The notes under the pieces are model-generated. The model did no database searches, had not been told where the DNA came from, and saw only the letters and a program-made list of their open reading frames with translations. Shown piece after piece: positions 8,240 to 17,031 of a stretch of 64,000 nt of DNA (position 1 is the stretch's first letter; each line of letters opens with the position of its first letter). Source of the DNA: Zobellia galactanivorans (GTDB lineage Bacteria > Bacteroidota > Bacteroidia > Flavobacteriales > Flavobacteriaceae); NCBI RefSeq assembly GCF_000973105.1, contig NC_015844.1:620001-684000 (forward strand), read 5' to 3'. The position numbers were made by a program, and so were the translations under genes.

Positions 8240-10063
8240 TTGGAACCCTTTATTGTATCGGCACGTAAATATAGACCCCAGACATTTAGGGATGTTGTGG
8301 GACAACAGGCCATTACCAATACCCTCACCAATGCCATTGAACACAATCATTTGGCACAGGCCCTTTTATTCTGTGGCCCTAGGGGAGTTGGTAAAACTAC
8401 CTGTGCGCGTATTTTGGCCAAACAGATCAATTCAGATGGTACCGAACGTGAAGGTGAAGATTTTGCCTTCAATATTTTTGAGCTCGATGCCGCTTCGAAC
8501 AACTCGGTAGACGATATCCGTAACCTTATCGACCAGGTACGTATCCCGCCCCAAGTCGGCAAATACAAAGTATATATCATCGATGAGGTGCATATGCTCT
8601 CGCAATCGGCTTTCAACGCTTTTCTAAAAACCCTGGAAGAGCCACCAAAACACGCCATTTTCATTTTGGCGACCACAGAGAAGCACAAAATTATACCTAC
8701 GATACTTTCGCGTTGTCAAATTTTTGATTTCAAGCGAATTACCGTCAAAGACGCCGCCGAATACCTAAAATACATAGCCGAAAACCAAGGCATTGTTGCA
8801 GATGACGACGCCTTGCACATTATAGCCCAAAAAGCGGACGGTGCCATGAGGGACGCCCTCTCCATTTTTGACAGGGTCGTTAGTTTTTCAGGAAAGGAAT
8901 TGACGAGAAAAGCCGTTACAGAGAACCTTAACGTTCTTGACTACGACACCTATTTCTCGGCAACCGATTTGATTTTAGAACACAACATTCCCCAATTATT
9001 GCTTTTGTTCAACAAAACCTTGTCACTAGGTTTTGACGGCCATCACTTTATCAGTGGCCTTGCTTCGCATTTCAGGGACCTTATGGTATGTCAGCACCAA
9101 GACACCATAAACCTGCTAGAAGTTGGCGACGTAGCCAAACAGAACTATCTAGAGCAATCAAAGAAGACCTCTAACCGCTTCCTATTGCAAGCCTTGAACA
9201 TTGCCAACGATTGCGACCTCAAGTACAAGACCAGTAAGAACCAGCGGCTGCTGGTAGAACTTACCCTGATGAAATTAGCCTCTATTGATTTTGAGGCTGA
9301 AAAAAAAAATTCTGAACACGACATCTTAACAGGCCCTAGCCCTGACTTTATCGCTCCCGCTTCTTTTTTTAAGGGGAACAATGCCCTACAAAAAAAACCA
9401 AAGGAAAGCACCGCCCAAGAACAATCGCCAGCAGCGCCCCCTACCCCCGTAGAAGCAAAGAACAAGGAAGAGCAAACCCATTATCGGCCCCAAGAAAGCC
9501 CGAAAGAAGTTCCGAGTTCGGATGCTGTGGTAGAACCCAAGCCCGAAACCGAACCCCAACCGGAAACACCTCCGATAAAAAAACTCAATATCGGTGGCGG
9601 CAAAAGGGTATCAGGACTCTCCCTTTCAAGCTTAAAGATCAAAAAAGAGCACGAGCTAAGCCGAAAAGACGAGACCATTGACGAAAGTAAGCTACCCAAA
9701 GACCCATTTACCGAAGAGGAAATGCAGAAGCACTGGGCCGATTTTGTCGATAAAATCGATTTGGAGGGCAAGAAAATATTAGCTTCCAACCTCAATGCCG
9801 ATGTACCGAAACTGCTTCAAGAAAAAACCATTTGGATCGAGCTTCCCAACGGCACTATGAAAAAGGAGATTGAGCGAGAGCAATACGACCTGATGGAGTA
9901 TCTGAGAAAAAAACTCAACAACTACTTTATTGAACTAAAAATAACCGTAAACGAAACCGTAGCCAAAAAGTTCGCGTTTACCCCAGAAGAAAAATATCAA
10001 AAATTACGGGAGAAAAACCCCGCCATAGATTTGCTGCGCCAAACTTTTGACCTAGACCTTTAA
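8240..10063 (+). CDS. dnaX: DNA polymerase III subunit gamma/tau
   Basis: This 607-residue clamp-loader ATPase has Walker A GPRGVGKTT at residues 46-54, Walker B VYIIDEVHMLS, the sensor/SRC region ILATTEKHKIIPTILSRCQ, and a long tau-like tail rich in Pro, Glu and Lys after residue 350. The start is TTG at 8240; it gives MEPFIVSARKYRPQTF, the expected N-terminus, and no ATG fits. The usual four-cysteine zinc module between Walker A and the DAAS motif is absent and replaced by an acidic stretch (SDGTEREGEDFAFN). The last 12 bases overlap the convergent TMEM220 gene. I see no obvious slippery A-run that would produce gamma by frameshifting. Confidence 0.95.
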   Translation: MEPFIVSARKYRPQTFRDVVGQQAITNTLTNAIEHNHLAQALLFCGPRGVGKTTCARILAKQINSDGTEREGEDFAFNIFELDAASNNSVDDIRNLIDQVRIPPQVGKYKVYIIDEVHMLSQSAFNAFLKTLEEPPKHAIFILATTEKHKIIPTILSRCQIFDFKRITVKDAAEYLKYIAENQGIVADDDALHIIAQKADGAMRDALSIFDRVVSFSGKELTRKAVTENLNVLDYDTYFSATDLILEHNIPQLLLLFNKTLSLGFDGHHFISGLASHFRDLMVCQHQDTINLLEVGDVAKQNYLEQSKKTSNRFLLQALNIANDCDLKYKTSKNQRLLVELTLMKLASIDFEAEKKNSEHDILTGPSPDFIAPASFFKGNNALQKKPKESTAQEQSPAAPPTPVEAKNKEEQTHYRPQESPKEVPSSDAVVEPKPETEPQPETPPIKKLNIGGGKRVSGLSLSSLKIKKEHELSRKDETIDESKLPKDPFTEEEMQKHWADFVDKIDLEGKKILASNLNADVPKLLQEKTIWIELPNGTMKKEIEREQYDLMEYLRKKLNNYFIELKITVNETVAKKFAFTPEEKYQKLREKNPAIDLLRQTFDLDL

Positions 10064-10414
10064 TCGTCTTTTTACATACCGTTCACGCCACATATAAGTG
10101 AACATAACCAAGGCCACAATCAGTAGACCACAAGCTTCCCGGCCTCTTTCAATATTTTCGATATTACCTTCACCAATGGTAAAACCTTCAAATTTTTCGG
10201 GCCAAGAAACAATGGCTCCTATCAAATAAAGCATTCCCAAGACAGCCGCCACGGAAAATTTCAACCTATCCATAGCGAACAATAGCGAAGCTATCGCGGC
10301 AAGGCCATAAATACCATACCATAAAAAGGCATCGGGGTCGTTATTCTGAACATAGGCCGACCATAGAAACAAGGCCGTAAACACAAAGCCCAGTAGTTTA
10401 AAAAAATACCTCAT
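10052..10414 (-). CDS. TMEM220-type transmembrane protein at the end of the ebo operon
   Basis: This 120-residue protein has about four membrane segments and an ASVQNN-like motif, SAYVQNNDPDAFLWYGIYG, near residues 19-37. That motif is the signature of the TMEM220 family. The C-terminus is basic (RERYVKRRLKV) and likely cytoplasmic. Its ATG overlaps the eboF stop by four bases, so it is translated with the ebo genes and may be a seventh part of that system. Its 3' end overlaps dnaX by 12 bases. Family function is unknown. Confidence 0.78.
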   Translation of the reverse strand: MRYFFKLLGFVFTALFLWSAYVQNNDPDAFLWYGIYGLAAIASLLFAMDRLKFSVAAVLGMLYLIGAIVSWPEKFEGFTIGEGNIENIERGREACGLLIVALVMFTYMWRERYVKRRLKV

Positions 10415-11790
10415 ATATCTTCGGTTACATGGTTTTTTAAGATCTGGTATACATCGGTCGCTTCAATAGCATCGTCGAAAGTAGCGTTGATCTGATCGGT
10501 AACCAAAATAGGAAAATCAGCCTTATCTTCCGGAATCCTACCATGCGACCCCTTTACCAAGGTGGCATCCAAGGGTATAATGTTCATTACCGTCCTGAAT
10601 CCCAATTTCTTCTTCAATAATTTACCGATAACCTTGGCCATCACCAATTTATCCTTAGGGTCCGTCAACATTTCCACTGGATCATAACCCGGTTTTTTAT
10701 GAATATCCACCATACGCGCATAGTCGGGAGCCTTAGCATCATCTAACCAAAAATAGTAGGTAAACCATGAGTCCGCATCGGCCACAACCACAAGGTCTCC
10801 ACAACGTTCATGTTGTAAATTGACCTTTTGCAATTCTTCCCCTGTCAATACCATTTCTACCCCCGAAACCGACTCCAACAAAGCCTTAACTTCCAACTTT
10901 ACCGAAGGGTCGTTCAAATAAACATGGGCTATTTGGTGGTCCGCTACCGCAAAGGCCTTGCTCTGCCCGGCATCCAACAACTCCAATCCGCGTTCTTCCC
11001 GTATGGCGATATAGCCTTTGGAACGCAGGATCCTGTTCAAATGAATAGGATTGCTCACATCGGTAATACCATATTCAGATAGCAATACAATACGTGCATT
11101 GCGCTGTTGAAAATGCGTCACCAACTGCTCCACCACCCCATCTATTTCCTTAAGGTCCTTTTTGATCTTGGTAAAATCAAGGCCGTGACGTTGCAAATTG
11201 TAATCTAAATGTGGAAGGTAAACCAATGACAGGGTCGGGTTATGCATCTCATCGGTACGTATGGCTGCATCGGCAATCCATTTACTCGATTTAATGGAAG
11301 TTTTCGGCCCCCAAAATTGGAATAAAGGGAAGGTACCCAACTCTTCCTGCAAGGTATCCCTCAGTTCAGGGGGATACGAATACACATCGGGAATCTTTCG
11401 CCCATCCGCCAAGTAATTGGGCCGTGGCGTTAAACTATAATCTACATTAGAGTACATATTATACCACCAGAAATGGTTGGCACAGGTAAAATGTTCATCT
11501 TCCCTTTTTAACTCGTCCCAAAGCTTTTCGCTCTGCACCAATTTATTCGATTGACGCCAGAATTTCACCTCGCATTCCTCTTTAAAATACCAGCCATTCC
11601 CCACTACACCGTGTTCAGACGGGGTTTTCCCGGTCAGATAGGTAGACTGGACCGAACAAGTTACCGCTGGTAAAACAGGACTGATATAGGCCGACTTGCC
11701 TTTTTTTAAAAAAGACTCAATAAAGGGGGTATGCTCCCCGATAAGACGTTGGGTAAGACCCACAACATTGATCACTAGCGTTTTTTTCAT
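10411..11790 (-). CDS. eboF: Ebo cluster alkaline-phosphatase-superfamily protein EboF
   Basis: This 459-residue protein is of the type I phosphodiesterase/nucleotide pyrophosphatase group. The N-terminal metal site begins VINVVGLT. The nucleophile threonine is expected in SPVLPAVTCSVQSTYLTG, and further ligands are in YLPHLDYNLQ, LLSEYGITDV and LVKGSHGRIPED. It lacks a signal peptide, so it should act in the cytoplasm. It follows eboE by three bases and overlaps the TMEM220 gene by four. In ebo clusters this gene accompanies a prenyltransferase and a sugar-phosphate cyclase homologue, so it may hydrolyse a phosphodiester or pyrophosphate of the shared metabolite. That substrate is unknown. 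Confidence 0.85.
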   Translation of the reverse strand: MKKTLVINVVGLTQRLIGEHTPFIESFLKKGKSAYISPVLPAVTCSVQSTYLTGKTPSEHGVVGNGWYFKEECEVKFWRQSNKLVQSEKLWDELKREDEHFTCANHFWWYNMYSNVDYSLTPRPNYLADGRKIPDVYSYPPELRDTLQEELGTFPLFQFWGPKTSIKSSKWIADAAIRTDEMHNPTLSLVYLPHLDYNLQRHGLDFTKIKKDLKEIDGVVEQLVTHFQQRNARIVLLSEYGITDVSNPIHLNRILRSKGYIAIREERGLELLDAGQSKAFAVADHQIAHVYLNDPSVKLEVKALLESVSGVEMVLTGEELQKVNLQHERCGDLVVVADADSWFTYYFWLDDAKAPDYARMVDIHKKPGYDPVEMLTDPKDKLVMAKVIGKLLKKKLGFRTVMNIIPLDATLVKGSHGRIPEDKADFPILVTDQINATFDDAIEATDVYQILKNHVTEDI

Positions 11791-11793
11791 CTT

Positions 11794-12987
11794 CTAAAAC
11801 TTTTCTACAAACCAATCGATTTCCCTAATGATAGACTCTGAAAGGTCTTTTTTTAAAGCTGCCGGAAGCACATCCCAAGTATAGGTCTCTATTTCCAAAT
11901 GTTCTGAAACGGGATGCTTCTTTACATACTCCATCACCTTTAGAATATGGTCTTGGGTCGAATCCAACGCACCAAAACGTTCTAAAAATATAGGCACATG
12001 AAAATGCGCCCGCAATTCTTGAAATTCCTTTTTATCCTTAAGAACAATAGGTAGGTCGTTATAGGTCACCACCTTTCCCCCAATTTTCTCGGTAACCTGA
12101 TGGAGATAGGTAGGCTCATCAAAAAGCGTCAAAGCCTTCCATATTTCATCGTTCCCCGAAGGGTTCGACAGAATCTTCAAAGCGGCACTTACCTGTATTT
12201 TCCCGATAACTATTCCCGCTTCAGCGAATTTTTCAAAGGTATCGGTCGGCTCCTCAAAAGCCAATGAAAAATGACAGATATCGTAGCATACGGTTAGGTG
12301 ACGACGTATCATTTTTTCGGCCGTTTCCACATCGACCCCGAGCTTTTCGACAATTACCGATGTACCGATAGGCAAAAGATAATCTGCAAAAAAGCCTAGC
12401 ACCTCGTCACTGTTCTCCAACATTCCGTCGGGCTCAGGTTCTATATCAAGATGCAAATATTTTCCGGTCTGCCGCTCTATTTCATTGAGATGCATGGCCA
12501 CCTCTATCATATTTTTCGCCCCGGTTTCAAAAGCCGATTTCACAGCGTCTTCCGTAGCATGCCAATATTTATAACTAACGGGAGAAGTGGAAATTCCCCC
12601 AGAAATACCATCAGGAAGCAAGGCCGCCAACTGATCGAACATTCGTTTGGTATAGGTGAGGCGTTCCGGTGTCGTCCAATCGGGCGCATGAACATCGTCT
12701 TTGACCCGCTCGTTATGAAAGTTCCCATAAGGAAAACCGTTCATGGTAAAAACATATACCTGGTTTTCGGCCATCCATTGCTTAAACTCCTCTAGGTTTC
12801 CATCCATATCGAGCTCCTCACTCGCCTTATTAGACAACCGTAAGCCCAAGCCAAAAGGCTTATCGGGAGACACTTTGCCCCTTATCTGTGGAACGTGTTC
12901 TTTAAGACTATCAAAAGTGGTCTTCCAATCGAATCCGGGATGGATATTGGTACAATACGTAAGTTGAAAATTATTATCTATGCGCAA
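11794..12987 (-). CDS. eboE: Ebo cluster metabolite traffic protein EboE (TIM barrel)
   Basis: This 397-residue protein looks like a xylose-isomerase-like TIM barrel. It has LTYCTNIHPG near the start, YVFTMNGFPYGNFHNERVK near residues 78-96, LHLDIEPEPDG near residue 178, and CYDICHFSLAFEEP near residue 235, which carry the Glu, Asp and His residues of a metal centre. These segments identify EboE of ebo clusters. It lies one base downstream of eboD and three bases upstream of eboF. The reaction is not known; the fold suggests isomerisation or epimerisation of a sugar-like compound. Confidence 0.87.
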   Translation of the reverse strand: MRIDNNFQLTYCTNIHPGFDWKTTFDSLKEHVPQIRGKVSPDKPFGLGLRLSNKASEELDMDGNLEEFKQWMAENQVYVFTMNGFPYGNFHNERVKDDVHAPDWTTPERLTYTKRMFDQLAALLPDGISGGISTSPVSYKYWHATEDAVKSAFETGAKNMIEVAMHLNEIERQTGKYLHLDIEPEPDGMLENSDEVLGFFADYLLPIGTSVIVEKLGVDVETAEKMIRRHLTVCYDICHFSLAFEEPTDTFEKFAEAGIVIGKIQVSAALKILSNPSGNDEIWKALTLFDEPTYLHQVTEKIGGKVVTYNDLPIVLKDKKEFQELRAHFHVPIFLERFGALDSTQDHILKVMEYVKKHPVSEHLEIETYTWDVLPAALKKDLSESIIREIDWFVEKF

Positions 12988-12988
12988 G

Positions 12989-14149
12989 CTACTCTACTTT
13001 AAGTTTAGAAATTTCGTTTACTACGTCCAATGCTTTTTTCATGACCTCCCGGTCAATTTCATGAACGTCGTGTTTTACACCGATATCCGAAATCAGGGTA
13101 ATCGTAAGCACACCGCCCAAGTGTTCCCTAAATTCCTCAATTCCGTTAAGCAGTTCGTCTACCTCCTTCGCGGAAGCCAACGGAAAACTCAAGTCGAAAC
13201 CAATGTTCTGAAAGACGCGTACAATGCGGTTTAAGTCGGCTTCGTTTATCAGACCGATCAAATGGGCATAAGCCACATCCAAAACAATACCTTTTGCAAC
13301 GGCCTCACCGTGGCGAAGCGCGTAATTGGTCATATATTCCAATTTATGGGCCGCCCAATGTCCGAAATCAAGAGGTCGGGACGATCCGCTTTCAAAAGGA
13401 TCCCCTCCTTGGGCGATATGGTGCATATGCATTTCGGCACACCTATAAATGGTATATTGCATGGCTTCCATATTTCTATCGCGCAAGAGGTGTGCGTTTT
13501 TCTCTAAGTATTCAAAAAAGACGGCATCTTTGATCAATGCCACTTTTAAGGCTTCAGAAATACCGGCGATCCAATCGCGTTGCTCTAAAGTCTTAAGGAA
13601 GTCCGTATCGTTAATAATAGCATAAGGAGGCGCAAAGGTTCCTATAAAATTCTTCTTTCCGAAGGCATTTACGCTATTCTTTACCCCCACGGCAGAATCA
13701 TCTTGGGAAAGCACGGTCGTTGGTATTCGAATCAATTTCACCCCTCTATGCGCTATAGCAGCGGCATATCCCGTCATATCAATAACGGCACCCCCACCTA
13801 TAACCACAACAAAAGAATGGCGGCAAATGGCATACTCACTAACGGCCTTTAGAATATCTTCGACCTGACCTTGATCGTTCTTACACGCCTCGCCCCCTTG
13901 AACCACCATACTTTTCATATGCACCAAGTTTTCTTGGTAGTTCTGGCAGTAGGTCTCTATGCTCTTTACAAGTTGTGGATGGGCAAGCGCTACGCCATCA
14001 TCAATTACAAAAAGCAGTTTTACGGGCTCGTTTTTGTATTCTTTTATAATATCCCTGAACAGGGTATTCGTAGTCCCAAAAAGGTTTTCTGTAAAATAGA
14101 GGCCATATCGATAGGAAACCTCAAACTTCTGCTCTATAGTTTTAAACAT
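12989..14149 (-). CDS. eboD: Ebo cluster 3-dehydroquinate synthase homologue EboD
   Basis: This is a sugar-phosphate cyclase family protein. The start at 14149 gives 386 residues beginning MFKTIEQKFEVSYRYGLYFT; the frame is open further upstream, but that extension has no family likeness and would run into eboC. Motifs are VVIGGGAVIDMTGYAAA (NAD site), RIPTTVLSQDDSAVGVKNSV, GISEALKVALIKD, and metal-site histidines in LDFGHWAAHKLE and LRHGEAVAKG. Compared with AroB, the His-rich region reads GHWAAH rather than GHTFGH. It is therefore a divergent cyclase, nearer the 2-epi-5-epi-valiolone synthase type, and not the housekeeping shikimate enzyme. Product unknown. Confidence 0.87.
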   Translation of the reverse strand: MFKTIEQKFEVSYRYGLYFTENLFGTTNTLFRDIIKEYKNEPVKLLFVIDDGVALAHPQLVKSIETYCQNYQENLVHMKSMVVQGGEACKNDQGQVEDILKAVSEYAICRHSFVVVIGGGAVIDMTGYAAAIAHRGVKLIRIPTTVLSQDDSAVGVKNSVNAFGKKNFIGTFAPPYAIINDTDFLKTLEQRDWIAGISEALKVALIKDAVFFEYLEKNAHLLRDRNMEAMQYTIYRCAEMHMHHIAQGGDPFESGSSRPLDFGHWAAHKLEYMTNYALRHGEAVAKGIVLDVAYAHLIGLINEADLNRIVRVFQNIGFDLSFPLASAKEVDELLNGIEEFREHLGGVLTITLISDIGVKHDVHEIDREVMKKALDVVNEISKLKVE

Positions 14150-14183
14150 TGTATTTCTTTTGAACGTCAATAATAAATTGACC

Positions 14184-15086
14184 TTAGGTAACGGCAAATA
14201 ATTTAGACAAGCCCATTGAAACGGGCAGTAATGCCAATATGCACAATCCGTACCACCAATCGGAAAATGCAACGGCGATAGATGAATCGAGTAAAATTAG
14301 CGCTATGACTCCCGCCATAACGGCTTTTTTGATATTCTCGGGAGAGTTAACGGTATATGCCTTTATCAAAGGCCTAAAAACCGTGAACGCAAACAATACC
14401 AAAAACAATAACGGAAATATACGGGCATCCGTATACAAAAAGGCTATGGATGCCACAGCCAAAACAACCGTAGCATAAAGCACGCCTGCCAATACGATAT
14501 GGTTTTTGTTTTTTCCGTGTACTTCCCCCCTACTTATGAGGGTAATGGCAAATATATAAACGATAGGGATGAGGGCCATAAACCAATAATCGAAGTTGCC
14601 CAGAACGGACATACCCAACAGCAAGTTTACCCCCCTGCATAGCCCCATACTCAAGGGCCCGAAGAAATCATATCTTTTAGCGACCGCATCGTATAGCAAA
14701 ATGGCCAAAGCCAGTGCCAAGGCTACGATACCCGACAGCTGGGAAACCAAAAAGGCCAGTCCTACGCCGATGGTCAAAGTAAGCCCTCCATATATGGCGG
14801 CCGAACGCAATGGCACTACACCACTAGGTATAGGCCGTTCGGGCCGTTCGACCTTATCGAGTTTAAAATCAAAAACATCGTTAAGGATTACCCCTCCGGC
14901 ATAAAGAAAGACGGACGAGAATACCAAATACACGACATTCAGGAAAACACTAGACCCTATAAAATCGCTTTGAACACCCCCTACAAAAACACCCCCAATA
15001 GCCACACCGGCCAATATATCGGCCGCGGCCGTAGGCAAATTAGCTGGTCTTGCCAAGCGAGCATAGCCAAGAAACGTGCGATTCAT
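14184..15086 (-). CDS. eboC: Ebo cluster UbiA-type prenyltransferase EboC
   Basis: This 300-residue integral membrane protein has about eight to nine hydrophobic segments. The aspartate-rich prenyl-diphosphate site of the UbiA family is NDVFDFKLDKVERPERPI (about residues 89-106). The N-terminus is LGYARLARPANLPTAAADI, another family signature. The UbiA family joins isoprenoid chains to aromatic or sugar acceptors in the membrane. In the ebo cluster, EboC is the only clear membrane enzyme and is thought to attach a lipid carrier to the metabolite. It shares one base with the end of eboB; eboD begins 34 bases downstream. Confidence 0.88.
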   Translation of the reverse strand: MNRTFLGYARLARPANLPTAAADILAGVAIGGVFVGGVQSDFIGSSVFLNVVYLVFSSVFLYAGGVILNDVFDFKLDKVERPERPIPSGVVPLRSAAIYGGLTLTIGVGLAFLVSQLSGIVALALALAILLYDAVAKRYDFFGPLSMGLCRGVNLLLGMSVLGNFDYWFMALIPIVYIFAITLISRGEVHGKNKNHIVLAGVLYATVVLAVASIAFLYTDARIFPLLFLVLFAFTVFRPLIKAYTVNSPENIKKAVMAGVIALILLDSSIAVAFSDWWYGLCILALLPVSMGLSKLFAVT

Positions 15087-15994
15087 TATGTAATCTGGTC
15101 TGAATCTATTCGAGGTTCTTGCCCCCTCAAAACGCTATTATCATTAAAAAGCTGGGCCTGATTGATTCCCTTAGGGTTCAACCAATGCTCTTCCTTCATT
15201 TTACCATTGGAACCAAAGATATCCAAGGCATTTTGGTAGCAAGTCTTTACCACGTCCTCACGGGCTATACCTCTTTTCAACATAAGGTTAGCGGTCTTCG
15301 GTACGGCCAAAGGATCACTAACGCCCCAATCTGCAGAGCTATCGACAATAATATTGTCACTGCCATATTTTTTAACCACCTCTACCATGCGTTCATTGCC
15401 CATTTTGGTTTTGGGGTAAATGGTAAACGCAGCGATAAAACCTCTATCAAGCACATCTTTTACGGTTTCTTCGTTGTTATGGTCAATAACCACCTTAGAG
15501 GGATCAAGGCCATGTTCCAAACAAACCTCCATACTTTTTAACGTACCGGCTTTTTTATCACGGTGTGGCGTATGTACCTGAACGACCATACCCAGTTCTT
15601 TGGCCATTTCCAATTGCAGGCGAAAATACTTGTCTTCTGCCGGGGTTTGATCGTCATAACCGATTTCACCAATAGCCACCACATTTTGCTTATGTACATA
15701 CAAGGGCAAAAGCTCTATGACCTGTTCTGCCAAGGCCTCGTTATTGGCCTCTTTTGAATTCAGCCCTATGGTGCAATAATGTTGAATACCAAATTGGCTT
15801 GCCCTAAAAGGCTCCCAACCGACCAGGCTACTGTAATAATCTTGAAAAGAGCCTACTTGTGTTCTTGGTTGGCCCAACCAGAACGAAGGTTCTATTATAG
15901 CCACTACTCCGGCCGCGGCCATAGCTTCATAATCATCAGTAGTCCGCGATGACATATGCACATGCGGGTCGATTATCATCATTTTATCTTCCAT
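15086..15994 (-). CDS. eboB: Ebo cluster TatD-like metal-dependent hydrolase EboB
   Basis: This 302-residue protein has the TatD/amidohydrolase layout: IIDPHVHMSS near residue 8 (H-x-H metal pair), AIGEIGYDD near residue 106, VQVHTPHRDKK near residue 138, VVIDHNNEETV near residue 168 and VDSSADWG near residue 217 (final Asp). These are the positions of a binuclear metal centre. It starts two bases after eboA ends and shares its last base with eboC. Hydrolysis of an unknown ebo metabolite is likely. It is distinct from the DNase TatD by its ebo context and divergent middle part. Confidence 0.86.
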   Translation of the reverse strand: MEDKMMIIDPHVHMSSRTTDDYEAMAAAGVVAIIEPSFWLGQPRTQVGSFQDYYSSLVGWEPFRASQFGIQHYCTIGLNSKEANNEALAEQVIELLPLYVHKQNVVAIGEIGYDDQTPAEDKYFRLQLEMAKELGMVVQVHTPHRDKKAGTLKSMEVCLEHGLDPSKVVIDHNNEETVKDVLDRGFIAAFTIYPKTKMGNERMVEVVKKYGSDNIIVDSSADWGVSDPLAVPKTANLMLKRGIAREDVVKTCYQNALDIFGSNGKMKEEHWLNPKGINQAQLFNDNSVLRGQEPRIDSDQIT

Positions 15995-15995
15995 A

Positions 15996-16853
15996 TTAAG
16001 CTTTTATATTATTCCAGGTAATTTTTTCATTCGCCACTTCTGACTGCAATTGAGGGTAGTGTGCCAATAATTCTTTGGCCTTCGGCACTTCGGAATTATA
16101 ACAACACAGTGCCGCCACCTTGTTTTCTACAGGATTGTCACTTGTGAACAGGCCTTGCATATCCTTTAGGAGATTGTCGTCTAAAAATGCCGCTACAGGC
16201 CTCCAGAACAAGGGTTCGATTTCTCGGGAAGCCGCCCATCGTTCATGGGCATAATCCGATATAATACGGGCCAAATCTTTATTGGCACGCTCATCAATAC
16301 TCAAAATATTGGAAAGATCCAATTGCATAAAAGCCGCTTTCAAGTACATTTGGTTCCATTGCTGATCGTTGAAGTATTTTGCAGGATAGGGGTTCTGCAT
16401 GCTAATAGCCTCAAAAATCGTAGCTATATTGGTTCGCAAAGCCTCCACTGCCGTTTGCTTGTAGTTTTCGGCGTCGGGCAAAAGCATCAAATACTTTAAA
16501 AACGTCTCGAGTTCGCCCGTATCGGCCACCTGAATCAGGTTGGCCACTTTTGGCGTAAAAAAAGCAGCATCGGCTTTCAGCACCTCTATCAAGAGATAGA
16601 TTCTCGCTATCTCTAGGGTGCTTGCATTTTGTGTTCGCAGATACGCGGTTACTTCATCGGTATCGGAGCCCAGTTGCAAAGCTTTGTTCGCATCTATTTT
16701 ACTGGCCAATAAACTATAGGTCATATAAAGTTCCTTAGCGGAACTCGAACCTACAATTAACTCTAACTTTGAATGTAACCATGATTTCGTTTCAGGGTCT
16801 AGATTGCTATTCAGCAAAGACCTTAGTCCTTGGTCTAATTTGGTAAATTTCAT
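15996..16853 (-). CDS. eboA: EboA domain-containing protein
   Basis: The start at 16853 (MKFTKLDQGLRSLL) gives 285 residues and is preferred to an upstream in-frame Met. The protein is mostly helical, with no signal peptide or membrane segment. It contains KIDANKALQL, ARIYLLIEVLKAD and, in the C-terminal part, ERWAASREIEPLFWRPVAAF followed by KVAALCCYNSEVPKAKEL, the characteristic EboA stretch that resembles HEAT-like helical repeats. It leads the operon; eboB starts two bases after its stop. EboA has no known enzymatic activity and may be an assembly or scaffold protein for the cluster. Confidence 0.87.
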   Translation of the reverse strand: MKFTKLDQGLRSLLNSNLDPETKSWLHSKLELIVGSSSAKELYMTYSLLASKIDANKALQLGSDTDEVTAYLRTQNASTLEIARIYLLIEVLKADAAFFTPKVANLIQVADTGELETFLKYLMLLPDAENYKQTAVEALRTNIATIFEAISMQNPYPAKYFNDQQWNQMYLKAAFMQLDLSNILSIDERANKDLARIISDYAHERWAASREIEPLFWRPVAAFLDDNLLKDMQGLFTSDNPVENKVAALCCYNSEVPKAKELLAHYPQLQSEVANEKITWNNIKA

Positions 16854-16933
16854 AATCTGTTTTTCGGGTTTCTTGACAAGTGGTAACAACCCTGTTCTTT
16901 ATGTGATTTGGCTCCATAAAAAACAACTAATCA

Positions 16934-16941
16934 CAAAACTA
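16934..16941 (-). promoter_or_regulatory. -7 promoter element of the ebo operon
   Basis: On the minus strand this reads TAGTTTTG, matching TAnnTTTG. The predicted start of transcription is near 16928, giving a leader of about 75 bases before eboA. It lies in the 178-base gap between divergent eboA and miaE. A -33 element is not clear. Confidence 0.5.
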
Positions 16942-17031
16942 ATTATTCTTTAGGGGAAACTTGATATTTTAGATGCTAAATTCTAGTTATACTTTACAAA
17001 GATTCTTGCTAATTTTACGAAAAATTGAATT

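Noticed and set aside
12989-14149. EboD as housekeeping AroB
   Set aside because: The histidine region is altered and the gene lies inside an ebo operon.
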